A model generated the notes under the pieces. The model was given only the letters and a program-made list of their open reading frames with translations. It did not search any database and was not told where the DNA came from. A stretch of DNA of 64,000 nt from Arctopsyche grandis (lineage: Eukaryota > Arthropoda > Insecta > Trichoptera > Hydropsychidae): NCBI RefSeq assembly GCF_051622035.1, contig NC_135361.1:31921205-31985204 (forward strand), read 5' to 3'. Shown here piece by piece: positions 1 to 12,000 of the stretch. The number at the start of each line of letters is the position of its first letter. Within the stretch, counting starts at the first letter, position 1. The translations under genes and the position numbers were made by a program.

Positions 1-716
1 TTGCAATAATTTCTGTCACATTTGCCCTTGATAAGATATTAAATCGTTCTTTGTTATCAAATCACTGAACAATCCACAATAAGGGATTTTCTATTCTAAG
101 CCCTCTTTCGGGCATTTTGAGCACTAATTTTACGATAAACATCCTTGAAGTAGATTTTTATCAAACTATTCCACGTCTTCTGAAGGCAATGCGAAACTAT
201 TTTGTTATTATTACTAAAGATTTTAAAAAAGATTCAAATTCTCTTGAATTGCTTTCGGTTTTAAAAATATTTGAAACAAATCTAAAAAACTTTTTCAACT
301 TTCACTGAAGGAAAGCGTTACAGTTATTGGCCAATATATGTAAAGTTATAAACAACAAAGATTTCAAAGTTAGCAAATAAGAACCCTGTAAACTTTTTAT
401 ATCCTCAATTACGTTCTTTCTCATTGCTAATGAGAAAGAACGTAAAAGTTTTGATGTTGTACAATAACAGTTATTGTACAACATCAAAACCAGTCCTAGA
501 TATAGACAGAAACAAACATTAAATAAGAATCAAATCACCAGCCAATCATACATGCTAATTTTCAGTGAAGATTTGCTTTTATACATATATGTAATGTTAT
601 TATTTGATAACAAAAATTCGTTTATTTTATCGAGGTAAGCCAGTTATCAATAGAATTTTTGTTATTAATCCACAAGAATAGTCGAAATATGATTTTTCTA
701 AGTGGAATTTTATTTA
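1..716. other. Non-coding AT-rich flank
   Basis: No supported gene. The short open frames here have no recognisable domain and no splice context. The only structured part is the pair of perfect hairpins at 411-490, listed separately. Confidence 0.6.
411..490. repeat. Two adjacent perfect hairpins
   Basis: The first hairpin has 15-base arms (411-425 and 429-443) around a 3-base centre. The second has 21-base arms (448-468 and 470-490) around a single centre base. Both are perfect by eye and only four bases separate them. They show no terminal-repeat or target-duplication signature of a transposon. Local template switching during replication is a possible origin, but this is inference. Confidence 0.85.
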
Positions 717-1261
717 ATTCTCATATAAAGATAATTTAATATATTATCCCTATTAATTCAATTCAGATCCGGGTAAATACGAGCTTTTTGCTCGCAATTT
801 TACCGATTTAAAGTTCAGCACGCTTCCAATTAACCCTTTTAAACGAAAACAAAAAATAGTGTGGTCAGAACACTATCCCAATAAACATGTTTCAATAGAA
901 AATACTCAATATAAAATAGTATTAACAGTGGGGAAAAATCCCAAGTGAAAATACGTACTTTTGATTTGAACTGGACGACTACTTAGAGAGATTTGTAAGC
1001 TGAAAAGTACTACAAATAAAAGATAAAATACCCGACTATAGATTCCAATATTCATTTTGAACAGGAAGTTGACAGATTTTGAGACATCGACCGAACAACA
1101 CCAAGATATAGAAAAATCGTGCGATTTAAAAACACATATATCTCCGAATCACGAGCCAATCAATATTTTTTATTACCAGATTCGTGTTTACTGGGCATAG
1201 ATCTATAAGAAAAGTCATATCTCGTCTCTGAACCATTTTTCGTGTCGAACAGTGTAATTAT
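717..1261 (+). repeat. About 550-bp dispersed repeat, copy 1
   Basis: This stretch is nearly identical to 12858-13414 in the same orientation. The main difference is a short extra segment in the second copy. It has no long open frame and no obvious terminal inverted repeats. It ends just upstream of the splice acceptor (about 1290) that leads into the coding exon of the transporter gene, so it lies in that gene's 5' intron or promoter region. The family is not recognised. Confidence 0.85.
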
Positions 1262-1327
1262 TTCACTAATATATTGTTATTTTGTTTCAGGTTTAACAGA
1301 CGTGGTGCGAAATAAATCAAAGTCAAG

Positions 1328-3893
1328 ATGACTGCAGATATTAAGAGTAAACTGGTAGAAAAACTACGTTCCCTATACAGTGTCTACGCACTGGGACTAG
1401 TTTCTATCGGCTACATTTTAGGGGAATTGGGACATTATTTAATAGGTAACAAAAGGAAACATTGGTAAAATTACAAGTAATGCTCGAATGTAACTACATT
1501 GACTATTTATGCACAGGTACAACTTCAAAAGTCACAGCGATGGATCTCCACTATGGAGATATATCATGTCAATTCAATTCGACTGAATTTTACACTACAG
1601 ACGTACCCACTCAATGCGAAACTGCTCTTGACAATGACACGTAAGCTGAAAAATACCAATTTTGTGGATATTATAATAAATTTCAAATGTCTTTTATGGT
1701 GTTTTTATTGCTTTTTAGGTGTTTGGCAATGGAATTAAATGGCACAATCTATTGCGAATGGAACTACAATGGTTTGGGAATAGACTATCAAGTTTTGGCC
1801 GGTCCTGCCTATATGGCAGTCTTCACAGTTGTGGGAGTCATTTTAGGAATCGTAGCCGACAAGTACGACCTTTTTGACACTATCTTTTAAAATGCTATTT
1901 TTTATCCATTTACACGGTGTGGCATTTCTGAAGTTGTACTGTTTAAACAAAAAGAAAACTGTTGTTGTTTTTAGATACAATCGAGTTCGAGTTTTGGCTG
2001 TTTGCACTCTAGTGTTTTCAATTGCTATTATTATGATGGGTTCCGTCAAGGAATATTGGCATTTGGTAGTTTTGCGTATGATCATGGCTGCAGGGTATGT
2101 ATTTAAAATTAAAATTAAAGTACCTAAATTATAAGCTGCAAAGTTAAATTTATATTATAGATCATTTTAATCATTTCAGTGAATCTGGATGCAATCCTTT
2201 AGCTACTGGAATTCTATCTGATCTTTTCCCAGCAAGCAAGAGAGCTTTGGTATTGTCTGTGTTCAATTGGGGAATATATGGAGGATATGGAATTGCTTTT
2301 CCAGTTGGACGTTATGTACCTGATATAAACGCTTGGGGATTGGTAATTTCTACTTTTATATTATAAATATGAGATAGATTATTGTTATTAATATAGTTTA
2401 TTTTGTAGCGAGGACGTTGGTAGTTGTAATAAGTTTGAATATAATTTGTCTAATACGTATACATTTTTAGAATATGAAAATTAGTGGTTATGAAACATTT
2501 GATTTTACATATTTTCCTGTTGTGTACATACATATGTATAATTTTGGATGGTTTTCAAAGTTGCTCTAGCTTTATGTTACCTTTTATCTTTACATATTTT
2601 GTACCTTTTTGGAACGATTTGATCATTACAGTTGCTTAATAGAAATTGATTACAACTAAAAGATTGAGATTCCTATAAGAGTCGCTCTCAATACTTATTT
2701 GTATATTTCAGAGTTGGAGAGTGGGTTATTATGGTGCTGGAATCGTGGGTCTTATTATCACAGCTCTAACCGCATTCACGTTGAAAGAACCACCACGACA
2801 AGCCATCGGAGAAGAAAGTGCAGCAAACGGTCAGGGGGGTGAAGAATCAAAGGTGTCAATATGGCGAGTATTGACCCAACCCCGGATAATATTATTGTGT
2901 ATCGCTGCTTCCATTAGACATTGCGGTGGCATGTGTTTTGCCTACAATGCTGATTTGTATTATAGAGAGTATTTCCCTGATATCGATCTAAGTTGGTGGT
3001 TGTTTGCCGTCACCGTTGGAATTGGTTCCGTCGGTGTCGTAGTAGGAGGAATAGTATCTGACAAGTAAGTTTTACATAAATTTTGTTATATTTGAATATT
3101 ATCTAAAAAAAGCTAGTAGTTGGTGACTAGATTTTCAATTTTGGAAAATTCGATCTCATTTGAAATGAAAGATTTTACTGTGTGAATAAGAAGTAATATA
3201 TTTTTATTATTTTTAGATTTGTTGCTAAGCTTGGAATCAGATCTCGAGTGGCAGTTTTAGCAATTTCACAACTTATTTCAACATTGCCAGCTTTTGGATC
3301 TGTTGCGTTTGGACCACTGTGGGCGATGATTACACTTGCTCTTTCTTATTTCTTCGGTAAAAATAATTATATATAAACTTTGACTCATACATTTACATAT
3401 GTAAATACATATATGATCATAATTCACTCTTCATAAAAATCCTGCATTAAAATTATTTTAAATTACAGCTGAAATGTGGTTTGGAATTGTTTTTGCTGTT
3501 TTGGTTGAAATTGTTCCGTTGCAAGTACGCTCTACGGCAGTTGGTGTTTTCTTATTCGTGATGAACAACATCGGTGGAAACTTACCTATTGTAGTGGAGC
3601 CAGTTTCTAAAGCTATCGGTTACAGAGAATCGCTTATGATCTTCTATGCCGGCTTCTACGGAATAAGTATGACTCTATTTAATATTTGAAAGTTCTTTAA
3701 CAATTTCAAAACAATTTAAACAATTTAAATGATAATTTTAGGTTCAATCATGTTCCTGTTTACAATTTTCTTGATGGATGGACCAAAGCCGACCAATAAA
3801 GATAGTGCAAAAGTAGAAAATGGTCATGATAATAGTGCATTCAGTGCGGAAGAGCCAAAAGGCATTAGATTAACTGAAACGAGTCGATTATAA
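1328..3893 (+). CDS. Spinster-like major facilitator superfamily transporter
   Basis: Nine coding exons: 1328-1445, 1517-1640, 1719-1862, 1975-2094, 2180-2342, 2712-3064, 3217-3356, 3469-3666 and 3742-3893. They sum to 1512 nt (503 aa) in frame. An acceptor near 1290 suggests an upstream non-coding exon. The first membrane segment is encoded around residues 19-39 (YALGLVSIGYILGELGHYL). It is followed by an extracellular loop with several Cys and N-glycosylation sites (residues about 50-95). The cytoplasmic MFS signature ADKYNRVRVL follows at residues about 126-135. The fourth/fifth helix region reads GESGCNPLATGILSDLF and resembles the Spinster (Spns) family GEASYSTIAPTIISDLF pattern. The 12-helix layout and length fit Spns-type lysosomal or plasma-membrane lipid transporters. 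The substrate cannot be told from sequence, and the exact subfamily is inference. Confidence 0.85.
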
Positions 3894-4241
3894 ACAGACT
3901 GAGTTTGGTTAATTTTTATTTTGAATAGTGTTATATTGTGATAATTAATTATAAAGTATAGGTGTTGTTAATTAATTATTATTAAGTGATTGGTGTTGTT
4001 CCATATTTTTGGACTTCGAAGATTTTTTCTGTCTGTATGTGATTGAGTTATGAATAGGAAAAATCTCGACAGATGTGTATCAAAATGATGTACCTATTTA
4101 ATATTTATATGATGATATTGATTTCAAATATTCTGCCCTTTTTACTGCTGAATGTACAAAATTATATATTGTATTAAGAATCAAATGATAGAATTCTATC
4201 ATTGTAGAATATTCTACTGTGTATTGATTGTAAATAATAAT

Positions 4242-4247
4242 AATAAA
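4242..4247 (+). terminator. Polyadenylation signal of the transporter gene
   Basis: AATAAA lies about 350 bases after the stop codon, in an AT-rich 3' untranslated stretch with no competing gene. Several near matches lie nearby, so the exact cleavage site is uncertain. Confidence 0.45.
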
Positions 4248-4294
4248 TCAATTTTTTATAAAAATTATTAAATTGTTTCTGTTATCTTACTATA

Positions 4295-4720
4295 CATATT
4301 TATTTATTTATTCACAAATTTGCCATAGTGACTTTACAGATCAACTACAGACCAAGTCGACACTATGGCTATATAAAAAGGAAATTAATTATTATTATAT
4401 TATAATAATATTATATATTAATTAAAAGACAAATATGGATAAAACAAATATAAAAATACAAAATTGTAAAAACGTGAAATATAAAAATATAAAAATACGA
4501 AATTGTAAAAACATAAAATATAAAAATATAAATTGTAAAAATAAAAATATAAAATTGTAAATACATGAAATATAAAATTATAAAAAAATGAGAAATAAAA
4601 TTACAATGAAAAATAATAATATGAAAAATAAATATATAAAAATATAAAAATATGAAAATATAAAAATGTAAAAATATGAATATAAAAATACAATATGTTA
4701 CAAGTTGCTACGATCTCAAA
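4295..4720 (-). mobile_element. LINE 3' tail plus AT-rich simple repeat
   Basis: On the minus strand this reads as a non-LTR retrotransposon 3' end. A 9-bp stem (GCCATAGTG and its complement) encloses a loop, and a run of AAATA units follows. It is a 5'-truncated fragment with no coding part. From about 4430 to 4700 the sequence is a degenerate poly(AAATATA) run. The rest of the stretch to about 5200 shows nothing recognisable. Confidence 0.6.
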
Positions 4721-5280
4721 CTAAACAGTACCTCAACCAGATCAGTATATTTTAGATTAAACAGATCCAATCTAATAGAAATCTGGTTGAGGAGCTTGAT
4801 GCCCCTGGCGAAAGGGGACGAAAGCATTAAATTGGTACGTGCATATGTATATAATTTCTCAACAAAATTTGATAATTTGTTGTAATATAAATAAAACCAC
4901 TATTTTTTCTCGGTAAAGTTATCGGATTCTTCTTGTTTTACTTGAAAATCCAAACAACCAATAAACATACACTGGCTAACAACTAAAACGCTTCAAAATG
5001 TTTCTAAATTTTTCTTTGCTGGTGCAGATTCACTACGAACTTGTGGGAGGGGGAGGGGAGGTGCAAATTTTGATTTGAAGTCCCTCTGGTTGAAACATAT
5101 GTACGTCATTAATCACTGATCGATCCATCGATTGACCCACTGATTAATCTACCTCTAACTACGTTTCTATTCCCTGATATATGTAAGTGAACGATAAGTT
5201 TCCTACATTTTGAGATTCTAAATTCTAATATTCTGAAATTGTACAATTCGAAAAATTGATATTCTATATTTTGACCAATT

Positions 5281-5392
5281 GATAAAGAATACTATCCGCA
5301 CAGAATACAATCAACCAAAGAATACTATCCGCACTTGCATGACACCTGCAGGATACGGGTTGTGCTGGATAGGTATTAACAGACCTTTAGAC
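5281..5392 (+). mobile_element. End of a PIF/Harbinger-like non-autonomous element
   Basis: The stretch contains two copies of an AAAGAATACTATCCGCAC-type motif. It finishes with a variant of the terminal sequence TATGAACAGACCTTTA (here TATTAACAGACCTTTA). Related ends occur at 7676-7793 and 45244-45294. The matching left end was not found, so this is a partial copy. Confidence 0.5.
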
Positions 5393-5485
5393 GGGTGACC
5401 GTCACCGCACCGAATGTTAAAAAGTCAAAAATGTTTGTTTACTATGCATACATATGAAAAACGGTTAGTATATATATCAGTGGCC

Positions 5486-5877
5486 GGTCTCTGTGACGAG
5501 ACAGAATGTTAAACGACAGAAAATGCAAATAACGGAAGGCAAAGATCGAAAATCGAAAGATCTTAAGTCGAAAGATCAAAAAAAAATGGTGCATGGTAAA
5601 CGGTACATACTCACTTAATTTGCGCGAGCAGGATACAACAGGAACAAGAGGAACAGGCTTTTCCTTCCGTATTAATGTGCGCGCGCAGAATACGGGAGGA
5701 AAAGCATGTTCCTCTTGTTCCTGTTGTATCCTGCTCTCCCAAATTAAGTGAGTATGTACCGTTTACCATGCACCATTTTTTTTTGATCTTTCGACTTAAG
5801 ATCTTTCGATTTTCGATCTTTGCCTTCCGATATTTGCGTTTTCTGTCGTTTAACATTCTGTCTCGTCACGTAGACCC
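5486..5877. repeat. Large near-perfect palindrome (foldback element)
   Basis: The two arms, about 185 bases each, are nearly perfect reverse complements around a GC-rich centre near 5675-5690. Open frames of 81 and 113 codons across this region are by-products of the palindrome. Flanking sequence 5879-6190 is a rearranged relative of one arm. It has the same GATACAACAGGAACA segment, the same run of CGAAAGATC-like motifs, and ends in the same TAGACCC context. Confidence 0.85.
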
Positions 5878-5878
5878 A

Positions 5879-6046
5879 TCAGTGGCGTGCGTTAAAACTC
5901 TCTCTCCCCCCGTCGTACATTCTCACTTTATTTGCGCAAGCAAGATACAACAGGAACAAAAGGAACAGGCTTTTCCTCCCGTATCCTGCGCGCGCACATT
6001 AAACAAGGCTTTATGACAAAAAGAGAGATAATTTCACCGCATGCCA
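5879..6046. mobile_element. hAT-like MITE with CAGTGGCGTGCG end
   Basis: The left end starts CAGTGGCGTGCG and the right end finishes CGCATGCCACT, a pairing typical of hAT-type miniature elements. I found no clear 8-bp target duplication, so the boundaries are less certain than for the other hAT-like copies here. The interior is related to the neighbouring palindrome. Confidence 0.45.
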
Positions 6047-6500
6047 CTCATATATATTACATATACATAGTATCGTTTATCATACACTCTTTTTTATCTT
6101 TCAACTGAAGATCTTTCGATTTTCGATCTTTGCCTTCCGATATTTGCTTTTTCGGGCTTTTTACTTTCGGTCCCTTGAGGTAGACCCCTATTAAGGTCTG
6201 TTCATACTTAACAGCACTGCACGACTCCGTTTCAAATATGTCATTTTATTACATTTCTATTCATATCTACCTACATGTCGCGGTCACGTCACGTTTACAG
6301 CAATTTGGCCGAGTGCAAGGCAAAATCGGCTTACTTATACATTAGAGGCCATGACGATACGGCGCAATATTGTTTACGTCGTATTGTCGAGTACTTACAA
6401 TATGACTGCATACACGTGCATTCGTAGCTACGCGTCAGAATACAAGTCAGCAAAAATGTTTTGACGTTTATCGAACGAAAAATTATGTATAATCGCGCTG

Positions 6501-6661
6501 TTGTTGGAAGAAGAAGCTCAAGAAGGCAATAAAAAAGCACGGAGGCGTTTTGATGTGCATCCCATGTTAAAAAATAGAAAAACCGTAGGAGAGTTTTGGA
6601 CACTGTATAAGGAGCTTGTGGATGATGGACAAAAATTTTTTAAATATTTCCGTAAAAAATT
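6501..6661 (+). pseudogene. PIF/Harbinger transposase N-terminal remnant
   Basis: The open frame reads LEEEAQEGNKKARRRFDVHP, then a segment ending FWTLYKELVDDGQKFFKYFR. This is the typical N-terminus of insect Harbinger transposases (HARBI1-like), with the pattern RRFxVHPxxxxRxxxGEFxxLYxELxxDxxKFFxYFR. The catalytic DDE domain is absent, so this fragment is inactive. The frame runs on to 6773 in unrelated sequence. Confidence 0.8.
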
Positions 6662-6794
6662 TAATTTTTTTTTAATATTTGCGCCAAAACCATATCGAAA
6701 GATAGAACAGCTGTCAACTGTCACTATCGATAATTGGTCCAAAAAAGCAAAGCGGCAGACTCATGGCACGTAATTCGCGTGTATATTTCCACGA

Positions 6795-7195
6795 TTGCGT
6801 AGGGGTGGGTGGAGGATCCAAGTAAAAGGCCAACAGTCGTTTCACAGCATTTATTGATGATTCAGGAGATACACGCATTGCCAGTGCTAAGTCCAGAATG
6901 ACATGATATCGCCTACGTACCGCCTTATAAGGGGTAGATCTCTCAGGGCGCCTAATCTGTTTACCTGTTGTATAGTCACGTATTCGGATATGTATTTCCA
7001 CGGTATGAGAAGTGCAATCATTATTTAGCTTTCATGCACTTAGCTTGTCGCTAATCCTTAAAACCACTTATACCAGTCGCACGGTATGCATTTAGTTAAT
7101 CCGTCAACAGATATCCGTTACAGATAATCCTGTCCCATAGGTTCGGTCACACAGTCTCTGGGATTCTATTCGCTTAATCCGCGGCGTACGTAACA
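6795..7195 (-). mobile_element. Solo LTR, family A (copy 1)
   Basis: A roughly 400-bp LTR-like sequence homologous to 24519-24962, to the reverse complement of 42667-43210, and more distantly to the reverse complement of 23971-24370. On the minus strand the family begins TGTTACGTACGCCG, carries an AATAAA signal, and ends near CTACGCAACA. No internal retroelement sequence is attached. It lies inside the Harbinger-derived element, so it inserted later. Confidence 0.75.
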
Positions 7196-7235
7196 ATACG
7201 TTGACGGATGTTGCTGTAAGGTATGAACAGGAAAT

Positions 7236-7440
7236 AGCTAGCAGCATAGCTCGGACGTTAAGCTTCTGCTTACCGTCAAGAAGGTGCCGGGTTCTATCCC
7301 TGAATGAAAATGAATTTTTCAGAGTATGCTGTCGGTCAGACCTGGATTTGTGACTCCAGGTTGATCGTTTCCTATCAGAGTTTGCCAATTTTCTCCGATT
7401 TCATTGTTGAAACGGTTCCCGGAAAAAAAATTGGCTAAAA
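7236..7440 (+). repeat. Possible tRNA-derived SINE
   Basis: A box B-like motif GGTTCTATCCC lies near 7290, and a weaker box A-like motif TAGCTCGGACG lies near 7248. The sequence follows directly on the end of the Harbinger element. No second copy was found in the window, so the call is tentative. Confidence 0.3.
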
Positions 7441-7559
7441 ATCCTTCCTACCTACTATGTCACCACTATTTGAAATTTGATTGATGTACAATAAAAATGT
7501 ATGTACAATTCATAGATGTCTCGTTAATTTGCGACTTTTTTCAGTGTCTCGCAGTTCAA

Positions 7560-7675
7560 CGACTTATAATAAAAATGCTGCATTTGTATTTGTAATTGGC
7601 CAGGAAGGTGCATTGGGATTTACCTGTAAGGCCTTCCTGGTATATATGTAAAATAAAAAAAAAATAAATGTCGGG
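7560..7675 (+). mobile_element. LINE 3' tail with 9-bp stem
   Basis: The segment carries a perfect stem (CCAGGAAGG paired with CCTTCCTGG) followed by an A-rich AAATAAA tail. This is the same layout as the LINE tails at 4295-4400 and 29830-29899, but with a different sequence. No coding part remains. Confidence 0.55.
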
Positions 7676-7793
7676 TATTGCTGTAAGCCTGCCGTGGCGT
7701 AAACGTGACGGTTGGTATGAATATACCCATACAAAATGTACCAAAGAATACTTTTCGTACGGCTGGATACCTGCTGACTAGGTATGAACAGAC
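7676..7793 (+). mobile_element. PIF/Harbinger-like terminal fragment
   Basis: It ends TATGAACAGACCTTTA, like the confirmed Harbinger-type copies. The segment GAATATACCCATACAAAATG and the rest of this end recur at 44806-44835 and 45244-45294, where a LINE splits them. Only one end is visible here. Confidence 0.55.
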
Positions 7794-8088
7794 CTTTAGA
7801 CATCTTTTCCCTTGTGACGAAAATGGACGATCTCTTAAAATAAACTTTAAAAATAGTACACACGTACAAAAATGGTTTTGTAAATGCAAACAATATTAGA
7901 AATCGCTTAAGTTAGAATGAAAAGACAGTAATAATGCAATTATCGTTGAGCGAGTGACATTGAGGCGCATGGTCGAGATGCCCGGTGTTATGAGCACGCG
8001 CTTGACAGGAAAGTAACCGCTGAAGCGTCAAGCTGTGGCGTGTGGCGTTTGTGGCGATCGGCTTCGGCCTTCGCCTCCCCACACCACC

Positions 8089-9019
8089 ATGTCGTCCCCC
8101 CGCTACGACGACTCCCCGGCGGGTCTCATGCATGTAAGCGCCCCCCTCTCCTCTTTCCTCGACCCCCGCTCTCCCCTCGCCACCCCGCCGCACAACACAC
8201 CACAACACACCACACCACACCACCCTTCCCGCCAAACTGCACGTCTTCTTCCACCTCTCGAACCGACCACCGCAAACACACTTCATTCACTCAACAACAC
8301 TCAACAACACATACCCTTTCTACTCTAAAGCCTGAACCTGAACTGTGCAATACACACGCACACACTTTTCACTTCATTTTCACCATACATCTGTATCTTC
8401 ATTACTTATATAATAATATAACTCGCTGTGACTGCCCGGCGTCCTATTTCAATACACCGGAACAATATAACATCGACACTGTATCACTATTTTGAAATAT
8501 ATCAATCAATTGTATTGTATTCACTAATAAAACTATTTCAATTGTGACTGTCGTATATTATAAACTATGTGTTTCACTCCAGGTTATACGTGAGCTAGTC
8601 CGCGCCCCCGGAGAGGATGTAAACAATGTAAAGCCCAAAAAGTCGGAACACCCGTATTACAAGCGACCGGGAAAAGGTCACAATCACGACTGTTGCGATG
8701 CTTGTCAGGAGGGCGGTGATCTTATATGCTGCGATCGGTGCCCGTCTAGCTTTCATCTCGGATGCCAGTGTGTATTTTTACTTTTTTTTTTGTATTAATT
8801 ATCTGCGATTGAAGTTTAAAAGTAGATGTGAATTTGAAATAATTATGTTTTGTTGGTATTTCAGCGATCCACCTCTGGAAAGGAGTGATATACCTCACGG
8901 CCAATGGCTCTGTTTAGAATGTAAAAGCTCGGGAGAACGACTGCGACCGGTTTCGCCGAGTTCGAGCCATAAAAGTTCAGAAGGAGAAAAGAAAACCAGG
9001 CAATTTTTCAGTCGTTATT

Positions 9020-9057
<38 letters not shown>

Positions 9058-12000
9058 TCCATCTATCATTAATCGTGAGCTCGTTCTAGAAATGGACTGA
9101 TAATAAATCAGCAACATATATCTATAGACCTGGAAAGTTAACCAAACTACTACCGAGGCTTTTCTTATAGTGAAACAATACATATCTAGAAAACTGAGCT
9201 TCGCTCTGTGTAATCATATTTGTTTGATTGATCGTCTAGGCAACGATGCGGAAGTTTATAGGAAGTTGAATTTGGTAATCTACCCAGTGGCGGCTCGTGA
9301 GAATTCAAAGTGGAAGGCTGCAGAGATAAATCGAGCTGTAGTGGCTCTCGTTGACCATACCAGTAAATATAGCATGCATATTCACTATACTCGGAGGCTG
9401 CAGTCCGTGTGGAAGACAAAAATAGCATGAATATGTACAATACTGGGATGACTGCAAACCCACAGCCCATATGGACAAGCCGCCACTGAATCTACCCCAT
9501 ATATGAGTTTTCCCAAAGTCAAGATCTACTTCAATAGATTTTTTTAGGCCAGAAAATGGTAGTATAAATATTTTCACATCGCCACCTGCGTTGTTAGGGT
9601 AAAATAAACAAACAATTAAATAATTTCAAATGTGTCCGCCGCCTGCGTTTCTTTGAAAAATTATCATTACTGTTATTTAATTGGATTATTAAGTATTAAT
9701 TTGAAACTTAAAACATTTGCTTATTGAGACACATCGAGAAGCACGAGCCAAAACGCTGGATAAATCAGATTACCACGACGTTAACTTGCCGGGTTCAGCT
9801 AGTAATATTATAAACATTTTACTGTAGTGTAAATGTTATTAGTAGTAGTTATAGGATTAATTAGAATTGAAATTCACGAAAGCAACCGAAAAAGTACGAA
9901 AAGGTCTGACGAAAAACTACATCTAGATTTCATTTTGGGGTGAAATCGGAAGAAACACGGGAAAGATTGGAAAAAACGGGTGTGACATATATCAAATACA
10001 TGTTACGAGTTTAAATGGTTCCACGAGAAAAAATATACAGTACAGATTCCAATTTTATCATTTATATATCCAGTTACAGAGATATCGTTGATTAAAAATA
10101 TGTTAAGAACACGAGTTTTCTCGGGATCCGCAGTTTAAGCGCAGACAACGTAAATACGAGGATTCTCGTGACCCGCTTGCAAACTGTTAAAAAATAATAT
10201 ATCATAGAATCATTCTCATTGTATTTATAATTTAATTATTATATTTTGCATAATATAAACTGAAAGTTAATTTTTCAGAAATTTAAGAGTGAATCGTTCC
10301 AATTCAAGCGTCAGTTCGACGAGCACATCGAGCAGAAAAAATGAAAAGGAAAAAGATTTCATTGAAAAAGAAATGGAAGCGGCCGAAAAGAACATTATAG
10401 AATTGCCCGAACCGATCATCGTAGACAAAGAGGTGGAAGAGAAAGACCTCTCACCGATGGAAATCCTCGTCAGAGCGGCTAAAGTCATGAATCCACGTCA
10501 ATTCGAACTGCCCAGAGAGATGCAAATCCACTGCCCGTTTCCCGGAACCGATAAAAGTTAGTTTTACTTTTTACTGTCAATTGTGTTTCATGAATATTTT
10601 TCGTTTGCATGCTATTTTTTTTATTTTCGTAATCATTAATTGAAATGTGAAGTGTTTGTTTGTTTGGAAACAGCCGAGACGAACGGTAACCGTATGGGCT
10701 TGGTGCGGGACGTGTACGATTGTGTGCCGCTGCCGGCCAAGGTCTGCTACCACTGCCAAGTCAGCTGTCGAACGGCCCCACTCGTTCAATGCGACTACTG
10801 TCCACTATTATACCACCAGGTTCGATACGTTCCTTCGCTCATATCATACATATTTCATATATGACGGAGGGAAATAATAGAAGTGGTCTGTTTCAGGATT
10901 GTTTAGACCCACCGTTGACAGCGTTTCCCGCTGGCAGGTGGATGTGTCCGAATCACGTCGAACAATACATCGTACGTGATCTGATTGATTTAGTATACTA
11001 TGCGTATGCACCGTGATGTAATCGAGTTGGTTTTCAGGATTGGAAGCTGGTCAATTCGGTGTCCATAACGGAGCGGGTCGCGTTGTGGGATAAATTTGGC
11101 GGTCCGGTCGATCAGGACGCCGTTCGTTTGGATTTCATCCGATGCGCGCGCAAAAAGTTTCCCCCGTTCCGGATCCGACTTCCGTCTGGTCCGCCTCGGG
11201 GTCGAGTCCGCGTACCAGGAATGGTTCGTCATCATTACCGTCACCCACCCCCACTTTTACCCCAACGACGCGAAATGCAACGGTGTAATATGGGTAAAAA
11301 CAATTTTCATTTTATTTTATATCAAATTACACTGAGAAAAAAAATTAACACAGTGGAGACTATTCAATCGTTAGTAAATTTGACCCGCTGAATTCAAATA
11401 TGACAATGATTTTTGTTGGTTTGTTCTCGTTTATGAGCGGTGCGCTCCATTCTACCAACTCGCAATATCTCAAGACTCGTTTTCTCAACTTTTCGTCTGC
11501 TTAAACAGGAGTTTGTATATTTGGAATTTAGTGGGTCAAACTTAGTAACGATTGATTAGTCTCTGCTCCGGTAAGTAAAAAACGTGATTTTTTTGTCGTT
11601 CGATGTTATCATAACATGCATTTTGCAAGACGGCAACTAAAAAAAGATTTATTTTTATTTTCAGTATTAAAGAATCAGAATATGTTCAACACGTCGCTAG
11701 ACGATGAAGAGAACATCAAAAAGGAAATCATTTGCCTAAATTTAAATTGTCATAAGTATCTTTCAATCAACGAGACGTGTACGCACGAGATCGATTCGGA
11801 AAGCTTCGAACAGAACATGATCGCCGATGAGGATTTAAAAATAATATCCGGCGAAGACCACCATTCAGCCGACGAGGGCGAGTCCAAGCACAACATCGCC
11901 GACGACGCGTCCGACACTCAAGAAACCAAACTGTATCTAACAATCGGTCCCAAAAAGCGGAAAATGCAAAAAGACCACCAACACGAATCCGCACACGACT

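Larger units (their letters stand above)
6194..7231 (+). mobile_element. Non-autonomous PIF/Harbinger element with nested LTR
   Basis: It starts at TTA|AGGTCTGTTCATAC and ends in a diverged copy of the inverted terminus (GGTATGAACAG). It aligns in inverted orientation with the complete copy at 32454-33007. Relative to that copy it keeps extra sequence encoding the beginning of the transposase (6501-6661). A solo LTR (6795-7195) is inserted near its right end. TTA target sites and the transposase fragment both fit PIF/Harbinger. Confidence 0.8.

Noticed and set aside
1462-1738. Independent small proteins in the transporter gene
   Set aside because: These frames are pieces of transporter exons read with intron sequence or in the wrong phase.
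5611-6016. Open frames of 81 and 113 codons at the palindrome
   Set aside because: They mirror each other through the inverted repeat and carry no domain.
8040-8495. 151-codon frame at the PHF12 start
   Set aside because: It overlaps PHF12 exon 1 in a different phase, runs into intron sequence, and is His/Pro/Thr low complexity.
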